A DNA stretch of 49,634 nt, from positions 1-49,634 of the forward strand of contig JAAYIT010000030.1 in the NCBI GenBank assembly GCA_012523295.1, written 5' to 3'. Of the stretch, positions 24,530 to 32,477 are shown in pieces. Numbering within the stretch: position 1 is the stretch's first letter; every line of letters begins with the position of its first letter. Below the pieces are notes generated by a model. That model was not told where the DNA came from. It did not search any database and was given only the letters and a program-made list of their open reading frames with translations. The DNA is from Porphyromonadaceae bacterium. Its GTDB lineage: Bacteria > Bacteroidota > Bacteroidia > Bacteroidales > Paludibacteraceae. Position numbers and translations under genes: made by a program.

Positions 24530-26002
24530 ATGCAAAGCTTTTCCATTCTCATAATTATCGCTGTATATTTCGCTGTATTGCTGCTTATTTCTCACTTGGT
24601 AAGCAGAAAAAGTTCAGGGAATGAAGCGTTTTTCCGTGCCGACAAAAAATCTCCCTGGTGGATTGTGGCAATCGGCATGATCGGAACTTCTATTTCGGGC
24701 GTTTCATTCGTTTCGGTACCCGGCATGGTACGGGAATTTAACTTCAGCTATATGCAAATGGTACTTGGCTTTTTCTTTGGCTATGTCATCATTGCCAAAG
24801 TACTTCTCCCGATCTACTATAAGCTCAACCTTACCACCATTTACACATACTTAAATGAGCGTTTCGGACGCGCGACGTACAAGACTGGAGCCTCGTTCTT
24901 TCTACTTGGAAAGACCATTGGAGCTTCGGCAAGGCTCTATATCGTCGCGTTGATTTTACAACAAACGGTTTTTAATTCTTTGAATGTACCTTTTTGGATT
25001 ACGGTGTGTTCTACCATCATATTAATTTGGCTATACACGTTTCGAAGCGGAATAAAAACGGTAATCTGGACAGATACTCTTCAGACAGTTGTAATGATTG
25101 CAGCATTGGTGCTGATTATTACGCAGGTAATGAAGCAAATAAATATGCCGACTGTTGAAATTTTCAGTTTTCTGAAAAACAGCCCGATGACTGATATATT
25201 TGTATTTGATGACTGGAAAAGCAGACAGAACTTCTGGAAGCACTTCTTAAGCGGCGTCTTTATTCCTGTCGTCATGACCGGCCTTGACCAGGATATGATG
25301 CAGAAAAATCTGACTATCCGTACATTGAAAGATGCGCAGAAAAACATGTATTGGTACGGCATCACATTTGTACCGATAAATTTTCTTTTTCTTACGCTTG
25401 GCGCCATGCTTTTACTACTCGCTTCGCAAAACGGAATCAATCTCCCTCGGACTTCGGATGAAATTTTACCACTTTTTGCTACACAATATTTAGGGAGCAC
25501 AGTTTATATTCTTTTTGTAATTGGAATTATTGCCGCGGCATTTTCCAGTGCAGATTCAGCTTTAGCAGCTTTAACCACCTCATTTTCAGTGGATATATTA
25601 GGAGTTGACAAACTGCAAGACAAGAGTAAAGCTGTGAAAACCCGACGAAAAATCCATATACTGATTTCAATCGCTTTTACAGCTATTATCCTTATATTCA
25701 AAGAAATAAACGATAAAAGTATAATCGATGCCATTTACACAATTGTCTCTTACACTTATGGCCCCTTACTCGGATTGTATGCTTTCGGCTTATTTACAAA
25801 ATTAAAAACAAATGACAAATTAGTGCCATATATAGCTGTTTTATCTCCTGTAATTTGTTATTTTTTAAATATTATCAGCAAAACACATTGGGGATATTCC
25901 TTTGGATATGAATTGCTTATGTTAAATGGATTCATTACTTTTGTGGGACTGTATTTAAATAAACAAGCTACCGCAGTAAAAGGTAAACCGGAAACCAACT
26001 GA
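24530..26002 (+). CDS. Sodium:solute symporter family protein
   Basis: Na+-coupled transporter of the SSS (SLC5) family, 490 residues with about 13 transmembrane segments. Family features: N-terminal GNEAFFRADKKSPWWIVAIG and GTSISGVSFVSVPGM, the middle MTGLDQDMMQKNLTIRTLKDAQKN, and FSSADSALAALTTSFSVDILG, where the serines of helix 8 usually contribute to the Na+ site. The substrate is uncertain; position after a GH2 glycosidase hints at a sugar. It has its own promoter and is followed 53 bp later by engB. Confidence 0.9.
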   Translation: MQSFSILIIIAVYFAVLLLISHLVSRKSSGNEAFFRADKKSPWWIVAIGMIGTSISGVSFVSVPGMVREFNFSYMQMVLGFFFGYVIIAKVLLPIYYKLNLTTIYTYLNERFGRATYKTGASFFLLGKTIGASARLYIVALILQQTVFNSLNVPFWITVCSTIILIWLYTFRSGIKTVIWTDTLQTVVMIAALVLIITQVMKQINMPTVEIFSFLKNSPMTDIFVFDDWKSRQNFWKHFLSGVFIPVVMTGLDQDMMQKNLTIRTLKDAQKNMYWYGITFVPINFLFLTLGAMLLLLASQNGINLPRTSDEILPLFATQYLGSTVYILFVIGIIAAAFSSADSALAALTTSFSVDILGVDKLQDKSKAVKTRRKIHILISIAFTAIILIFKEINDKSIIDAIYTIVSYTYGPLLGLYAFGLFTKLKTNDKLVPYIAVLSPVICYFLNIISKTHWGYSFGYELLMLNGFITFVGLYLNKQATAVKGKPETN

Positions 26003-26055
26003 TTTTTGATTTATTTTTTGTTAATTTATCAATCTGCTAACTCGTCAACCTCAAA

Positions 26056-26658
26056 ATGGAAATAAATACTGCAACATTCACAATCAGCAATACTGATTAT
26101 CGGAAGTGTCCGTCCGGAAACTTTCCGGAATATGCTTTTATCGGACGGTCAAATGTGGGAAAATCGTCCTTAATTAACATGCTCACCAATCGGAAAGGGT
26201 TGGCAATGACTTCAGGGAAACCGGGTAAAACACTGTTAATCAATCATTTTTGGATAAACAACTCATGGTATTTAGTCGATTTACCGGGCTACGGTTACGC
26301 GAAAAGCAGCAAGAAACAACGTGAAGATTTGAAGCGTATGAACGAGAGCTATATTCTCATGCGCGAACAACTTACAAATCTGTTCGTACTTGTTGACAGC
26401 CGCCATGCACCGCAACAGATTGACCTTGACTTCATGGAATGGTTAGGTGTAAGCGGCATACCATTCGCCATAGTTTTTACAAAAATGGACAAGCAATCGG
26501 CCACACGCGGAAATGCTAATGTAGAGGCGTATAAAGAAAAACTGCTTGAAACCTGGGAAGAACTTCCTCCGATTTTCCTCACATCGAGTGAAAACAAGCT
26601 GGGAAGGGAAGAACTGCTGGAATATATTGACAAAATAAACAAGGAAATAGCCAGCTAA
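26056..26658 (+). CDS. engB: Ribosome biogenesis GTPase EngB (YihA/YsxC)
   Basis: Essential-type small GTPase for large ribosomal subunit assembly. 200 residues, normal length. G1 [14 protein letters not shown] (30-43), switch region TSGKPGKT, G3 [10 protein letters not shown]4 TKMD, and the G5 region TSSENKLG are all present. The ATG is preceded by a stretch of 8-9 nt imperfect repeats (ATCAATCTGC, TAACTCGTCA). Confidence 0.97.
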   Translation: MEINTATFTISNTDYRKCPSGNFPEYAFIGRSNVGKSSLINMLTNRKGLAMTSGKPGKTLLINHFWINNSWYLVDLPGYGYAKSSKKQREDLKRMNESYILMREQLTNLFVLVDSRHAPQQIDLDFMEWLGVSGIPFAIVFTKMDKQSATRGNANVEAYKEKLLETWEELPPIFLTSSENKLGREELLEYIDKINKEIAS

Positions 26659-26796
26659 CTAACCACCAAGTATAAGTCAGCTCAATATTCAAAACCCCAC
26701 GTTACGGTACAACCTCATCGTATCGGAAGTACGAAAAAAGTAATTCAGTTTCTCGTCAATGACAGCCCCAACTTTAGATTTAAGAGGCTGATTAAC

Positions 26797-26828
26797 TGAC
26801 TTTGGAAAGTCATAAGTTACCAAAGTCA
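26797..26828. repeat. Nested inverted repeat in the 26659-27000 gap
   Basis: TGACTTTGG (26797-26805) pairs perfectly with CCAAAGTCA (26820-26828). GACTTT and AAAGTC also form a closer inverted repeat around GG (26798-26811). No T-tract follows, so it is not an obvious terminator. The rest of this 342-bp gap shows no gene, only this repeat and a LacI-type operator. Confidence 0.45.
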
Positions 26829-26857
26829 CGGCAGCGAGTGGAAAACACAATCTAGCC

Positions 26858-26871
26858 TGCAAACGTTTGCA
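26858..26871. promoter_or_regulatory. LacI-family type operator upstream of the SLC45 transporter
   Basis: TGCAAACGTTTGCA is a perfect 14-bp palindrome with the central CG and the pattern typical of LacI/GalR-family operators. It lies 129 bp before the transporter ATG. No LacI-family gene is in the window. Confidence 0.6.
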
Positions 26872-27000
26872 AGCCTGTTTTGTTTTAATAATTAAAGTTG
26901 TTCGTTTCTATTTCTTTAAAAATAAGTAACATTGCACAAAACTTTGGTTTTTTAGTCTTTATGTACGCTAATCTACAATTTAACCATTAATCAAAACCCA

Positions 27001-28473
27001 ATGTTACAAATTCAAAAAAACAAATCGAATCCATTTTTTGTGCTGTTGAGTTTACCATCAACTGCCATGGGATTTGCATTGTCGGTACAGATATCGGCAT
27101 TAAGTTGGATACTTTTCTCCATGTACAGACTTGAAATCCACGAAATTGGTATTGTGTGGGCTGCAGGCCCAATTGCCGGCATAATTGCTCAACCGATTGT
27201 TGGGCTTATCTCCGATAAAATGTGGTTTATGGGAGGTCGTCGGCGTCCGTGGATTATAATTGGAAGCTTATTGGCGGCTCTGATGCTCTTGGCATTGCCG
27301 AATTTGGAAATTATTCAGAAAATTTTCGTCAGCGGAAATGATCCAAAGGCAGGTTTGTTATCCATTGCTGTTATTGTAGCGCTTTTATTGGATTTGTCTA
27401 TCAATGTTAGTCTGAATCCGACTCGTTCACTTGTTGCTGATTGTACCACGTTGGACGAACGAAGCAAAGGATATACCTGGATGCAGACAATTTCCGGTTC
27501 ATTCGCGGTGTTGGCCTATTTTATCGGTGGAATTTTGGGAAATATGGCGTTGATTTACATTGGCGCGGTAATTACACTTGGAGCGGCTATTATCCCCGCG
27601 TTTCTCATAGAAGAACCGAGACACCTGGCTAACACGGAAGAAACCAAAAAGGAAGGAAATGCTTCGACAAGCAAAGATGTGATTATTTCACTTTTCCCGC
27701 TGATTGGATTATTGGTTTATGGAGTATATGTCCTTATCACAAGATTGATTGGTATAAATATCCCCGGAAGAGTTCATATTGGCCCAATAGATTTGAGTAT
27801 TGTTGAATTTGCTTCACTCTCCATTTTTGTGATAACCTCAATAATGGTCCTTACCAATGCATTGCGGATTCCCAAGAAAGCAAACGAATATCAAAAAGTC
27901 CTTTTAGCGCACTCCTTGACCTGGGTGGGAGTTCAAACAATGTTTATTTACGCGTTTTTCTTTTTAAGTGAAAAAATGGGACTTGGCGATGCCGCAGGAA
28001 AAGTTAATTCTTTGGCATTCTTTATCTTAAGTCTTGTAAGTGCGATTCTACCGGCATTTGTACTTAACCCGATTGCAAGAAAAATCGGCATGGTAAAAAC
28101 ACATTATATCGCAATATTTATCATGGCAATAGGATACGGAGGCATTTTCTTTTTGGCAAATTCACCTGTTCTTTATTATTTCTTCATCGCAGTAGCCGGT
28201 GTCGGCTGGGGATCGGTGGTTTCACTGCCTTTCGCTATTATGAGTGAAAAAGTTGATCAGACGAAAATGGGCTTGTACATGGGTATTTTCAATCTTTCCG
28301 TGGTGCTTCCGCAATTAGTGGCAAGTTTCAAAATGGGCGAAGTAGTCCATAATGCTGTTGACAAATCGATTGTTTTTGGTATTTGTATGATTACGCTGGC
28401 TATTTCGGGTGTGCTGTGGATGTTTGTGAGGAATGATAAAAAGGAAACAAGCTTAGCTCACAAAGCAGAATAA
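27001..28473 (+). CDS. MFS sugar transporter, SLC45 (GPH-like) type
   Basis: 490 residues with about 12 transmembrane helices. Features of the SLC45/GPH sugar transporters: SVQISALSWILFSMYRLEI near the start, AGPIAGIIAQPIVGLISDKM with the MFS loop GGRRRPWIIIGS, and a second-half WGSVVSLPFAIMSEKVDQTKMGLYMGIFNLSVVLPQL. In Bacteroidetes such proteins often take up maltose or other oligosaccharides. That fits the LacI-type operator in the leader, but the substrate is inferred. No glycosidase is directly attached; an intrinsic terminator follows. Confidence 0.87.
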   Translation: MLQIQKNKSNPFFVLLSLPSTAMGFALSVQISALSWILFSMYRLEIHEIGIVWAAGPIAGIIAQPIVGLISDKMWFMGGRRRPWIIIGSLLAALMLLALPNLEIIQKIFVSGNDPKAGLLSIAVIVALLLDLSINVSLNPTRSLVADCTTLDERSKGYTWMQTISGSFAVLAYFIGGILGNMALIYIGAVITLGAAIIPAFLIEEPRHLANTEETKKEGNASTSKDVIISLFPLIGLLVYGVYVLITRLIGINIPGRVHIGPIDLSIVEFASLSIFVITSIMVLTNALRIPKKANEYQKVLLAHSLTWVGVQTMFIYAFFFLSEKMGLGDAAGKVNSLAFFILSLVSAILPAFVLNPIARKIGMVKTHYIAIFIMAIGYGGIFFLANSPVLYYFFIAVAGVGWGSVVSLPFAIMSEKVDQTKMGLYMGIFNLSVVLPQLVASFKMGEVVHNAVDKSIVFGICMITLAISGVLWMFVRNDKKETSLAHKAE

Positions 28474-28499
28474 TATAATTCCAATTTTAGAAATATTCT

Positions 28500-28537
28500 C
28501 CCGGTTTAGAATTCATTTCCAAATCGGGATTTTTTTG
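28500..28537 (+). terminator. Intrinsic terminator after the SLC45 gene
   Basis: CCCGGTTT (28500-28507) pairs with AAATCGGG (28521-28528) with one G-T pair, followed by a run of seven T. It ends 27 bp after the gene. Confidence 0.8.
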
Positions 28538-28567
28538 TTTTAATACTAATATTTCTCCTTATCTTTG
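28534..28567 (+). promoter_or_regulatory. Promoter for the ABC importer operon
   Basis: TTTG (28534-28537), 22 nt, TATCTTTG (28560-28567). The conserved small element at 28589 starts about 21 bp after the -7 box, so it would be at the very 5' end of the mRNA. Confidence 0.6.
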
Positions 28568-28588
28568 CAATTGGTTTAACAAATTTAT

Positions 28589-28663
28589 ATGAAACAGCCA
28601 TTTAAGATAAATCTTAAACCTAAGGATATGATTAATGGCGTGTTCCATACGTCCTTAGTGTAA
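28589..28663 (+). CDS. Copy 1 of a conserved 75-nt element: possible 24-residue peptide or structured leader
   Basis: Reading frame of 24 codons plus TAA: MKQPFKINLKPK then DMINGVFHTSLV. Copy 3 at 44491 is identical at 64 of 75 bases without gaps and at 18 of 24 residues; four of its 11 changes alter residues conservatively in one step each and two are silent, as if coding. The same bases also form a helix: 28589-28602 with 28634-28648, 13 pairs, one A-C mismatch and one bulged G (28640). The stop is 18 nt before the next ATG, as in copy 3. It is the first feature after the predicted promoter. I do not recognise the peptide or the RNA in any family. Confidence 0.5.
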   Translation: MKQPFKINLKPKDMINGVFHTSLV

Positions 28664-28681
28664 AAAATAAATTATAATCGT

Positions 28682-29806
28682 ATGCAAAAAACAGTTTTAT
28701 TCTTATTCGGCATAATATTTTTTGTTTCCTGCGGAAATAAAAACTCTCAACAATCCACCAATCAATCAATCAGCCAATCAGCTGTAGAGTACGCTCAAGG
28801 TTTTGCAATTCATGATTTTGAGAAATACAAGGAAGTGTCAGTTTTCAATCCCTGGAAAAAGGGTGAAATTTATGCAAAATATTTTCTTGTAAATGATGAA
28901 AACACAGAAGTTCCGGTTGATGGTGTGAAAATAAAAATCCCACTTCAAACTATAGCTGTGGCTTCAGTTACTCATTTGGAGTTTTTGAGTTTGCTGGGTG
29001 AAATTGAGTCAATTACAGGAATTTGTACTCCCAAACTGGTTTATAATAAAGCTGTTCAGCGAAATTTTTCAGAAGGTAAAATCACTGATTTGGGAGATCC
29101 ATTTTCTATCAATGTGGAGAAAACGATGGTTTTGAGACCAAATGCTCTACTGATGAGCGGCTTCAATCAATCGGATGCCAATGCGCAACGTGTTCAGCAG
29201 GCCGGAATTCCCGTAATCTACAACAACGAGTGGATGGAAACTTCACTTCTCGGGCGTGCGGAATGGATCAAGTTTGTAAGCGCGTTTTATGAAAAAGAGG
29301 AAATTGGAGACAGTATTTTCAAGGAAATAGTAGCCCGTTATAATGAAATGAAAATTAAAGCTTCGAATGCTGATAACAGGCCAAGAATTATGGCCGGATC
29401 TAATTTTCGGGGAACATGGTATATGCCTGCCGGGCGGAGCTTTATGAATGAATTGTTTCAAGATGCAGGCGGTCAATATTTTTATCAGAATGATACAACC
29501 TCAGGAAGTTTGCCACTAAATGTGGAGACGGTGTTGAAGAATTTTTCCAACACGGATGTATGGCTCAACTGCAACTTTTCAACGATTGAAGACCTGGTAA
29601 AATCGGATAGTAAACATGCGCTTTTTCGACCTGTAAAAGAAAATCGTGTCTATAATTTCAACAAGCGATTCCTCCCGACGACAGCCAACGACTACTGGGA
29701 AAGTGCTGTAGCAAGGCCGGATTTGTTGCTGGGAGACGTGATTGCGATTTTGCATCCGGAGATTTTGCCTGAGTGGGAATTTGTTTATGCTGCTCCTCTA
29801 AAATAA
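28682..29806 (+). CDS. ABC transporter substrate-binding lipoprotein (iron/cobalamin type)
   Basis: 374 residues. Signal peptide with lipobox FFVSC (Cys about 17), then a class III (BtuF/FecB/TroA-like) binding protein fold: VPLQTIAVASVTHLEFLSLLGEIESITGI-type first lobe, LRPNALLMSG, and a second lobe with PRIMAGSNFRGTWYMPAGRSFMNELFQDAGG and a helical linker. Such proteins bind iron chelates, haem or cobalamin; which one cannot be told. The permease and ATPase follow, separated by copy 2 of the conserved element and a small broken gene. Its ATG is preceded by AAATTATAATCGT, a leader shared with other members of the element set. Confidence 0.88.
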   Translation: MQKTVLFLFGIIFFVSCGNKNSQQSTNQSISQSAVEYAQGFAIHDFEKYKEVSVFNPWKKGEIYAKYFLVNDENTEVPVDGVKIKIPLQTIAVASVTHLEFLSLLGEIESITGICTPKLVYNKAVQRNFSEGKITDLGDPFSINVEKTMVLRPNALLMSGFNQSDANAQRVQQAGIPVIYNNEWMETSLLGRAEWIKFVSAFYEKEEIGDSIFKEIVARYNEMKIKASNADNRPRIMAGSNFRGTWYMPAGRSFMNELFQDAGGQYFYQNDTTSGSLPLNVETVLKNFSNTDVWLNCNFSTIEDLVKSDSKHALFRPVKENRVYNFNKRFLPTTANDYWESAVARPDLLLGDVIAILHPEILPEWEFVYAAPLK

Positions 29807-29813
29807 AAATAAC

Positions 29814-29909
29814 ATGGGACAGCCATTAAAGTTAAATCTTCACCCTTAGAATTGAAGGAGGTTGGTGTGTTTCATACGACCATAGTGTTAAAGAATAAAA
29901 TATAATCGT
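29814..29909 (+). repeat. Copy 2 of the conserved element, reading frame lost, helix kept
   Basis: Begins 7 bp after the binding-protein stop. ATGGGACAGCCA (29814-29825) aligns with the start of copies 1 and 3, and GTGTGTTTCATACGACCATA (from 29866) with their end. A 2-nt length difference and a TAG at 29847 break the peptide after MGQPLKLNLHP. The helix survives: ATGGGACA with TGTTTCAT (29868-29875) and GCCA with TGGT, with the bulged G at 29867, using G-T pairs where copy 1 has A-T or a mismatch. It ends 19 nt before the next ATG. Confidence 0.55.
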
Positions 29910-30206
29910 ATGAATTTTAGAGAAAATGAACATTTGTTTTTAGGCGTTCCAATTTTATTGTTGAGTTTTCTAAGTCTGGCGTGAAATGTTCACAGCTTTT
30001 ACAAGTATAATTATACCAATTTGCTGTTCTTATACATTGTGCCAAATAAAATTCTCATATCAAACATTGTGTTAGCGCTATTAGCCGTTATTCTCAGTGT
30101 GGAAACTTTGAAAGGAAAGCTTAAAGTGAAGCTTAGTTTGATTATTTTTATTTCTATTTTATTGATTTATATCGTTTTAAATACATTTTTGATTCACCGA
30201 TTTTAG
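29910..30206 (+). pseudogene. Small membrane protein gene with one in-frame TGA
   Basis: From the ATG at 29910 the frame reads MNFRENEHLFLGVPILLLSF then LSLA, TGA at codon 25 (29982-29984), then stays open for 73 more codons to TAG at 30206: NVHSFYKYNYTNLLFLYIV, two hydrophobic helices (ISNIVLALLAVILSV and KLSLIIFISILLIYIVL) and NTFLIHRF. Three transmembrane segments in one frame argue that this was one gene of 98 codons; TGG (Trp) to TGA is the simplest change. A start after the stop would need a TTG (30021). Recoding or a sequencing error cannot be excluded. Position inside the importer operon suggests an accessory subunit. Confidence 0.5.
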
Positions 30207-30215
30207 TTGTAACAG

Positions 30216-31238
30216 TTGAAAGAAACGGAAACAGCATATTACTCACAAAACAGTTCCTTGTTTTTGAGATTGTTTGGAATCTCAATTGCATTAATCATCC
30301 ATTTTCTTCTCGATTTAGCTTGGGGAAGTATCCGTATACCTATTGCTGAAGTTATAAGCACATTTTCAGGAAATGGCAGTAATGAAATTCATTCAGAAAT
30401 TTTGGTGAATTTCCGTTTGCCGAAAGCAATTACTGCAATGCTTGCGGGTTCGGCATTATCGGTTGCGGGGCTAATGATGCAGACCTTATTCCGTAACCCG
30501 CTGGCAGATCCGTATGTGCTTGGCGTGAGTTCGGGCGCGAGCCTGGGAGCAGCGCTTGTGATGATGTCAACGGGTGTGATAGTGGGCAGTGCGAGTTCGT
30601 GGATTGTCGTAGTTGCGGCGATTGCCGGTGCTGCATTGGTGATGATGCTTGTTGTGGGAGTTTCATTCAAAGTGCAGAGTGCTGTTTCGCTTTTGATTGT
30701 GGGAATTATGCTCGGAACTATTGTTTCGTCCATTGTCGGAGTACTCCAATATTTCAGCAATCCTGACGCCATTAAGTTATTTATAATGTGGAATTTAGGA
30801 AGTCTGAGCGCCGTGACGTGGGAACATTTGAGAATTTTGACACCAATTATTTTGATTGGATTGTTTCTGGCATTCTCGCTGCAAAGAAGATTAGACGGAT
30901 TGCTGCTGGGGGAAAATTATGCCAAAGGATTGGGAATCTCCATTATTCAGACACGGATATTAATTGTGATTACCACAAGTTTATTGGCGGGAGCTGTAAC
31001 TGCTTTTACCGGCCCCATAGGCTTTATAGGAATAGCTGTTCCGCATATTGCCCGCGGTATTTTCAAAACTTCTAATCATAACACGCTAATCCCGGCAAGT
31101 ATTCTTTTAGGTGCAATTTTGATTTTGATTTGTGATATCGTTTCACAAATTCCAACATATACTTTACCGATAAACACAATCAGCTCGCTGTTTGGAGCAC
31201 CGGTAATTATTTGGATAATTTTGAAGAAAACCCCCTAA
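30216..31238 (+). CDS. FecCD-family ABC transporter permease
   Basis: Integral membrane subunit of an iron-siderophore, haem or cobalamin importer, 340 residues with about ten transmembrane helices. Signatures: VNFRLPKAITAMLAGSALSV, AGLMMQTLFRNPLADPYVLG and VSSGASLGAA (about 66-114), and the ATPase-contacting loop GPIGFIGIAVPHIAR near residue 270. The start is TTG at 30216: a stop lies two codons upstream and no ATG or GTG precedes the first helix. The stop codon lies within a CCCCC..GGGGG palindrome (31231-31252), so the last residues (KKTP) are repeat-derived. Confidence 0.9.
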   Translation: MKETETAYYSQNSSLFLRLFGISIALIIHFLLDLAWGSIRIPIAEVISTFSGNGSNEIHSEILVNFRLPKAITAMLAGSALSVAGLMMQTLFRNPLADPYVLGVSSGASLGAALVMMSTGVIVGSASSWIVVVAAIAGAALVMMLVVGVSFKVQSAVSLLIVGIMLGTIVSSIVGVLQYFSNPDAIKLFIMWNLGSLSAVTWEHLRILTPIILIGLFLAFSLQRRLDGLLLGENYAKGLGISIIQTRILIVITTSLLAGAVTAFTGPIGFIGIAVPHIARGIFKTSNHNTLIPASILLGAILILICDIVSQIPTYTLPINTISSLFGAPVIIWIILKKTP

Positions 31239-31252
31239 CTCGCTGAAGGGGG
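31231..31252. repeat. CCCCC..GGGGG palindrome covering the permease stop
   Basis: CCCCCT (31231-31236) and AGGGGG (31247-31252) pair around 10 nt. The TAA of the permease (31236-31238) is inside it. Confidence 0.55.
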
Positions 31253-31309
31253 AATTCGTTTTCTTCATAATCATTTTATAAAAAGATATTTCTTACTTAA
31301 TCATTCAAT

Positions 31310-32365
31310 ATGGAACATTTTTCCATTAAAAATACAGGATCAACTGCTGCCAAGACTCCCCCTTTAGAGGGCGGAGGGGCTTCTCTCTCCACAAAATCCC
31401 TCTCAATAGGCTATGCCAAAGGGAAATTCAAAACTCCGGTGCAGTCCGATTTGAATCTGGAGCTATTCCCGGGCGAAATGGTCTGTCTGATAGGACCAAA
31501 TGGCAGCGGCAAATCTACACTCATGCGGACGTTATCGGGCGTACAGAAGTTGCTGGATGGGAAGATTATGTTGGATAATAAAGAAATTTCAAAATACTCA
31601 CAAAAAGAATTGGCATTGAAAATAGCCCTCGTCCTTACAGATCGGGTAGATGTGGAAAACGCGACAGTTCGTGATATTGTGGCACTCGGACAACATCCAT
31701 ACACGCACTGGTTAGGCGGAATGTCTGAAAAAGGAAAGCAAAAAATCAACGAAGCCATCCGTTTAACACATTTGGAACATAAAAAATTCAACTTTATCAA
31801 TGAACTTTCCGATGGTGAAAAACAACGGGTAATGATTGCTAAAGCGCTTGCGCAGGACACTCCCTTCATATTCTTGGATGAACCAACGGCACATCTAGAC
31901 CTGCCGAGTCGGGTTGATATTATGCTATTGCTTCACAAATTAGCACATACGACCGGGAAAGCGATTCTTATTTCCACGCATGAGTTGGATTTAGCATTGC
32001 AAGCGGGAGACCGCATTTGGTTAATGAGCGAACATGGCGGAGTGAAAAGCGGTGTGCCTGAAGATTTGGTGTTGAATGGAACTTTTAATCGTGTTTTTGA
32101 AAATGACGCCTACTATTTTAATACAACAAACGGCAACTTTTCAATGAATTACCCGATGACGAAAAAAGTGAATGTTGTTGGAGATAAAACACGTATATAC
32201 TGGACATTCAGAGCGTTAGCGCGTATAGGAATTAGCGTGGAGCCCGATGCCGAAACATTAATAACCATTAACAATGATGGATGGAATATGAATAGCCAAA
32301 CTTATAAAACCATTGAAAGTTTATTAAAGGCTTTGTCAGACTCTTCACTATCCGGTAAAACCTGA
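31310..32365 (+). CDS. ABC transporter ATP-binding protein (FepC/BtuD type)
   Basis: Cytoplasmic ATPase partner of the FecCD permease, 351 residues. Walker A GPNGSGKST (62-70), Q-loop region, signature LSDGEKQRVMIAKAL (a variant of LSGGQ with Asp and Glu), Walker B FIFLDEPTAHLD, and the switch histidine in LISTHELDLAL. The C-terminal 100 residues beyond the ATPase are an extension seen in Bacteroidetes homologues. Residues about 15-26 (KTPPLEGGGASL) are encoded by a GC-rich palindrome and lie before the conserved domain start LSTKSLSIGYAKG. It closes the importer operon. Confidence 0.92.
   Translation: MEHFSIKNTGSTAAKTPPLEGGGASLSTKSLSIGYAKGKFKTPVQSDLNLELFPGEMVCLIGPNGSGKSTLMRTLSGVQKLLDGKIMLDNKEISKYSQKELALKIALVLTDRVDVENATVRDIVALGQHPYTHWLGGMSEKGKQKINEAIRLTHLEHKKFNFINELSDGEKQRVMIAKALAQDTPFIFLDEPTAHLDLPSRVDIMLLLHKLAHTTGKAILISTHELDLALQAGDRIWLMSEHGGVKSGVPEDLVLNGTFNRVFENDAYYFNTTNGNFSMNYPMTKKVNVVGDKTRIYWTFRALARIGISVEPDAETLITINNDGWNMNSQTYKTIESLLKALSDSSLSGKT
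31356..31379. repeat. GC-rich palindromic repeat inside the ATPase coding region
   Basis: CTCCCCCTTTAG followed by AGGGCGGAGGGG. It is translated in frame as TPPLEGGGA without breaking the gene. Same class as the elements at 15514, 24506, 31231 and 45182. Confidence 0.6.
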
Positions 32366-32447
32366 AAATCATTTGATTATCAATCATTTTACATGACACA
32401 TTATTGTATGTAAATTTCAAATATCGGATTAATTTGCATTTTTTTTC

Positions 32448-32455
32448 TATCTTTG
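32448..32455 (+). promoter_or_regulatory. Predicted -7 box for recR
   Basis: TATCTTTG, 22 bp before the recR ATG; no TTTG at suitable spacing (the nearest is 11 nt away). Confidence 0.45.
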
Positions 32456-32477
32456 TATTTATTTTCTAAAAAATCTG

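Noticed and set aside
28620-28658. Pseudoknot pairing CTAAGGA with TCCTTAG in copy 1 of the small element
   Set aside because: Copy 3 can only form a different pairing (TTAAGGT with ACCTTAA) that competes with the main helix, and copy 2 forms neither, so it is not conserved.
28568-28681. Cobalamin riboswitch upstream of the ABC binding protein
   Set aside because: The leader is too short and lacks the conserved B12-box sequences; the only structure seen is the three-copy helix.
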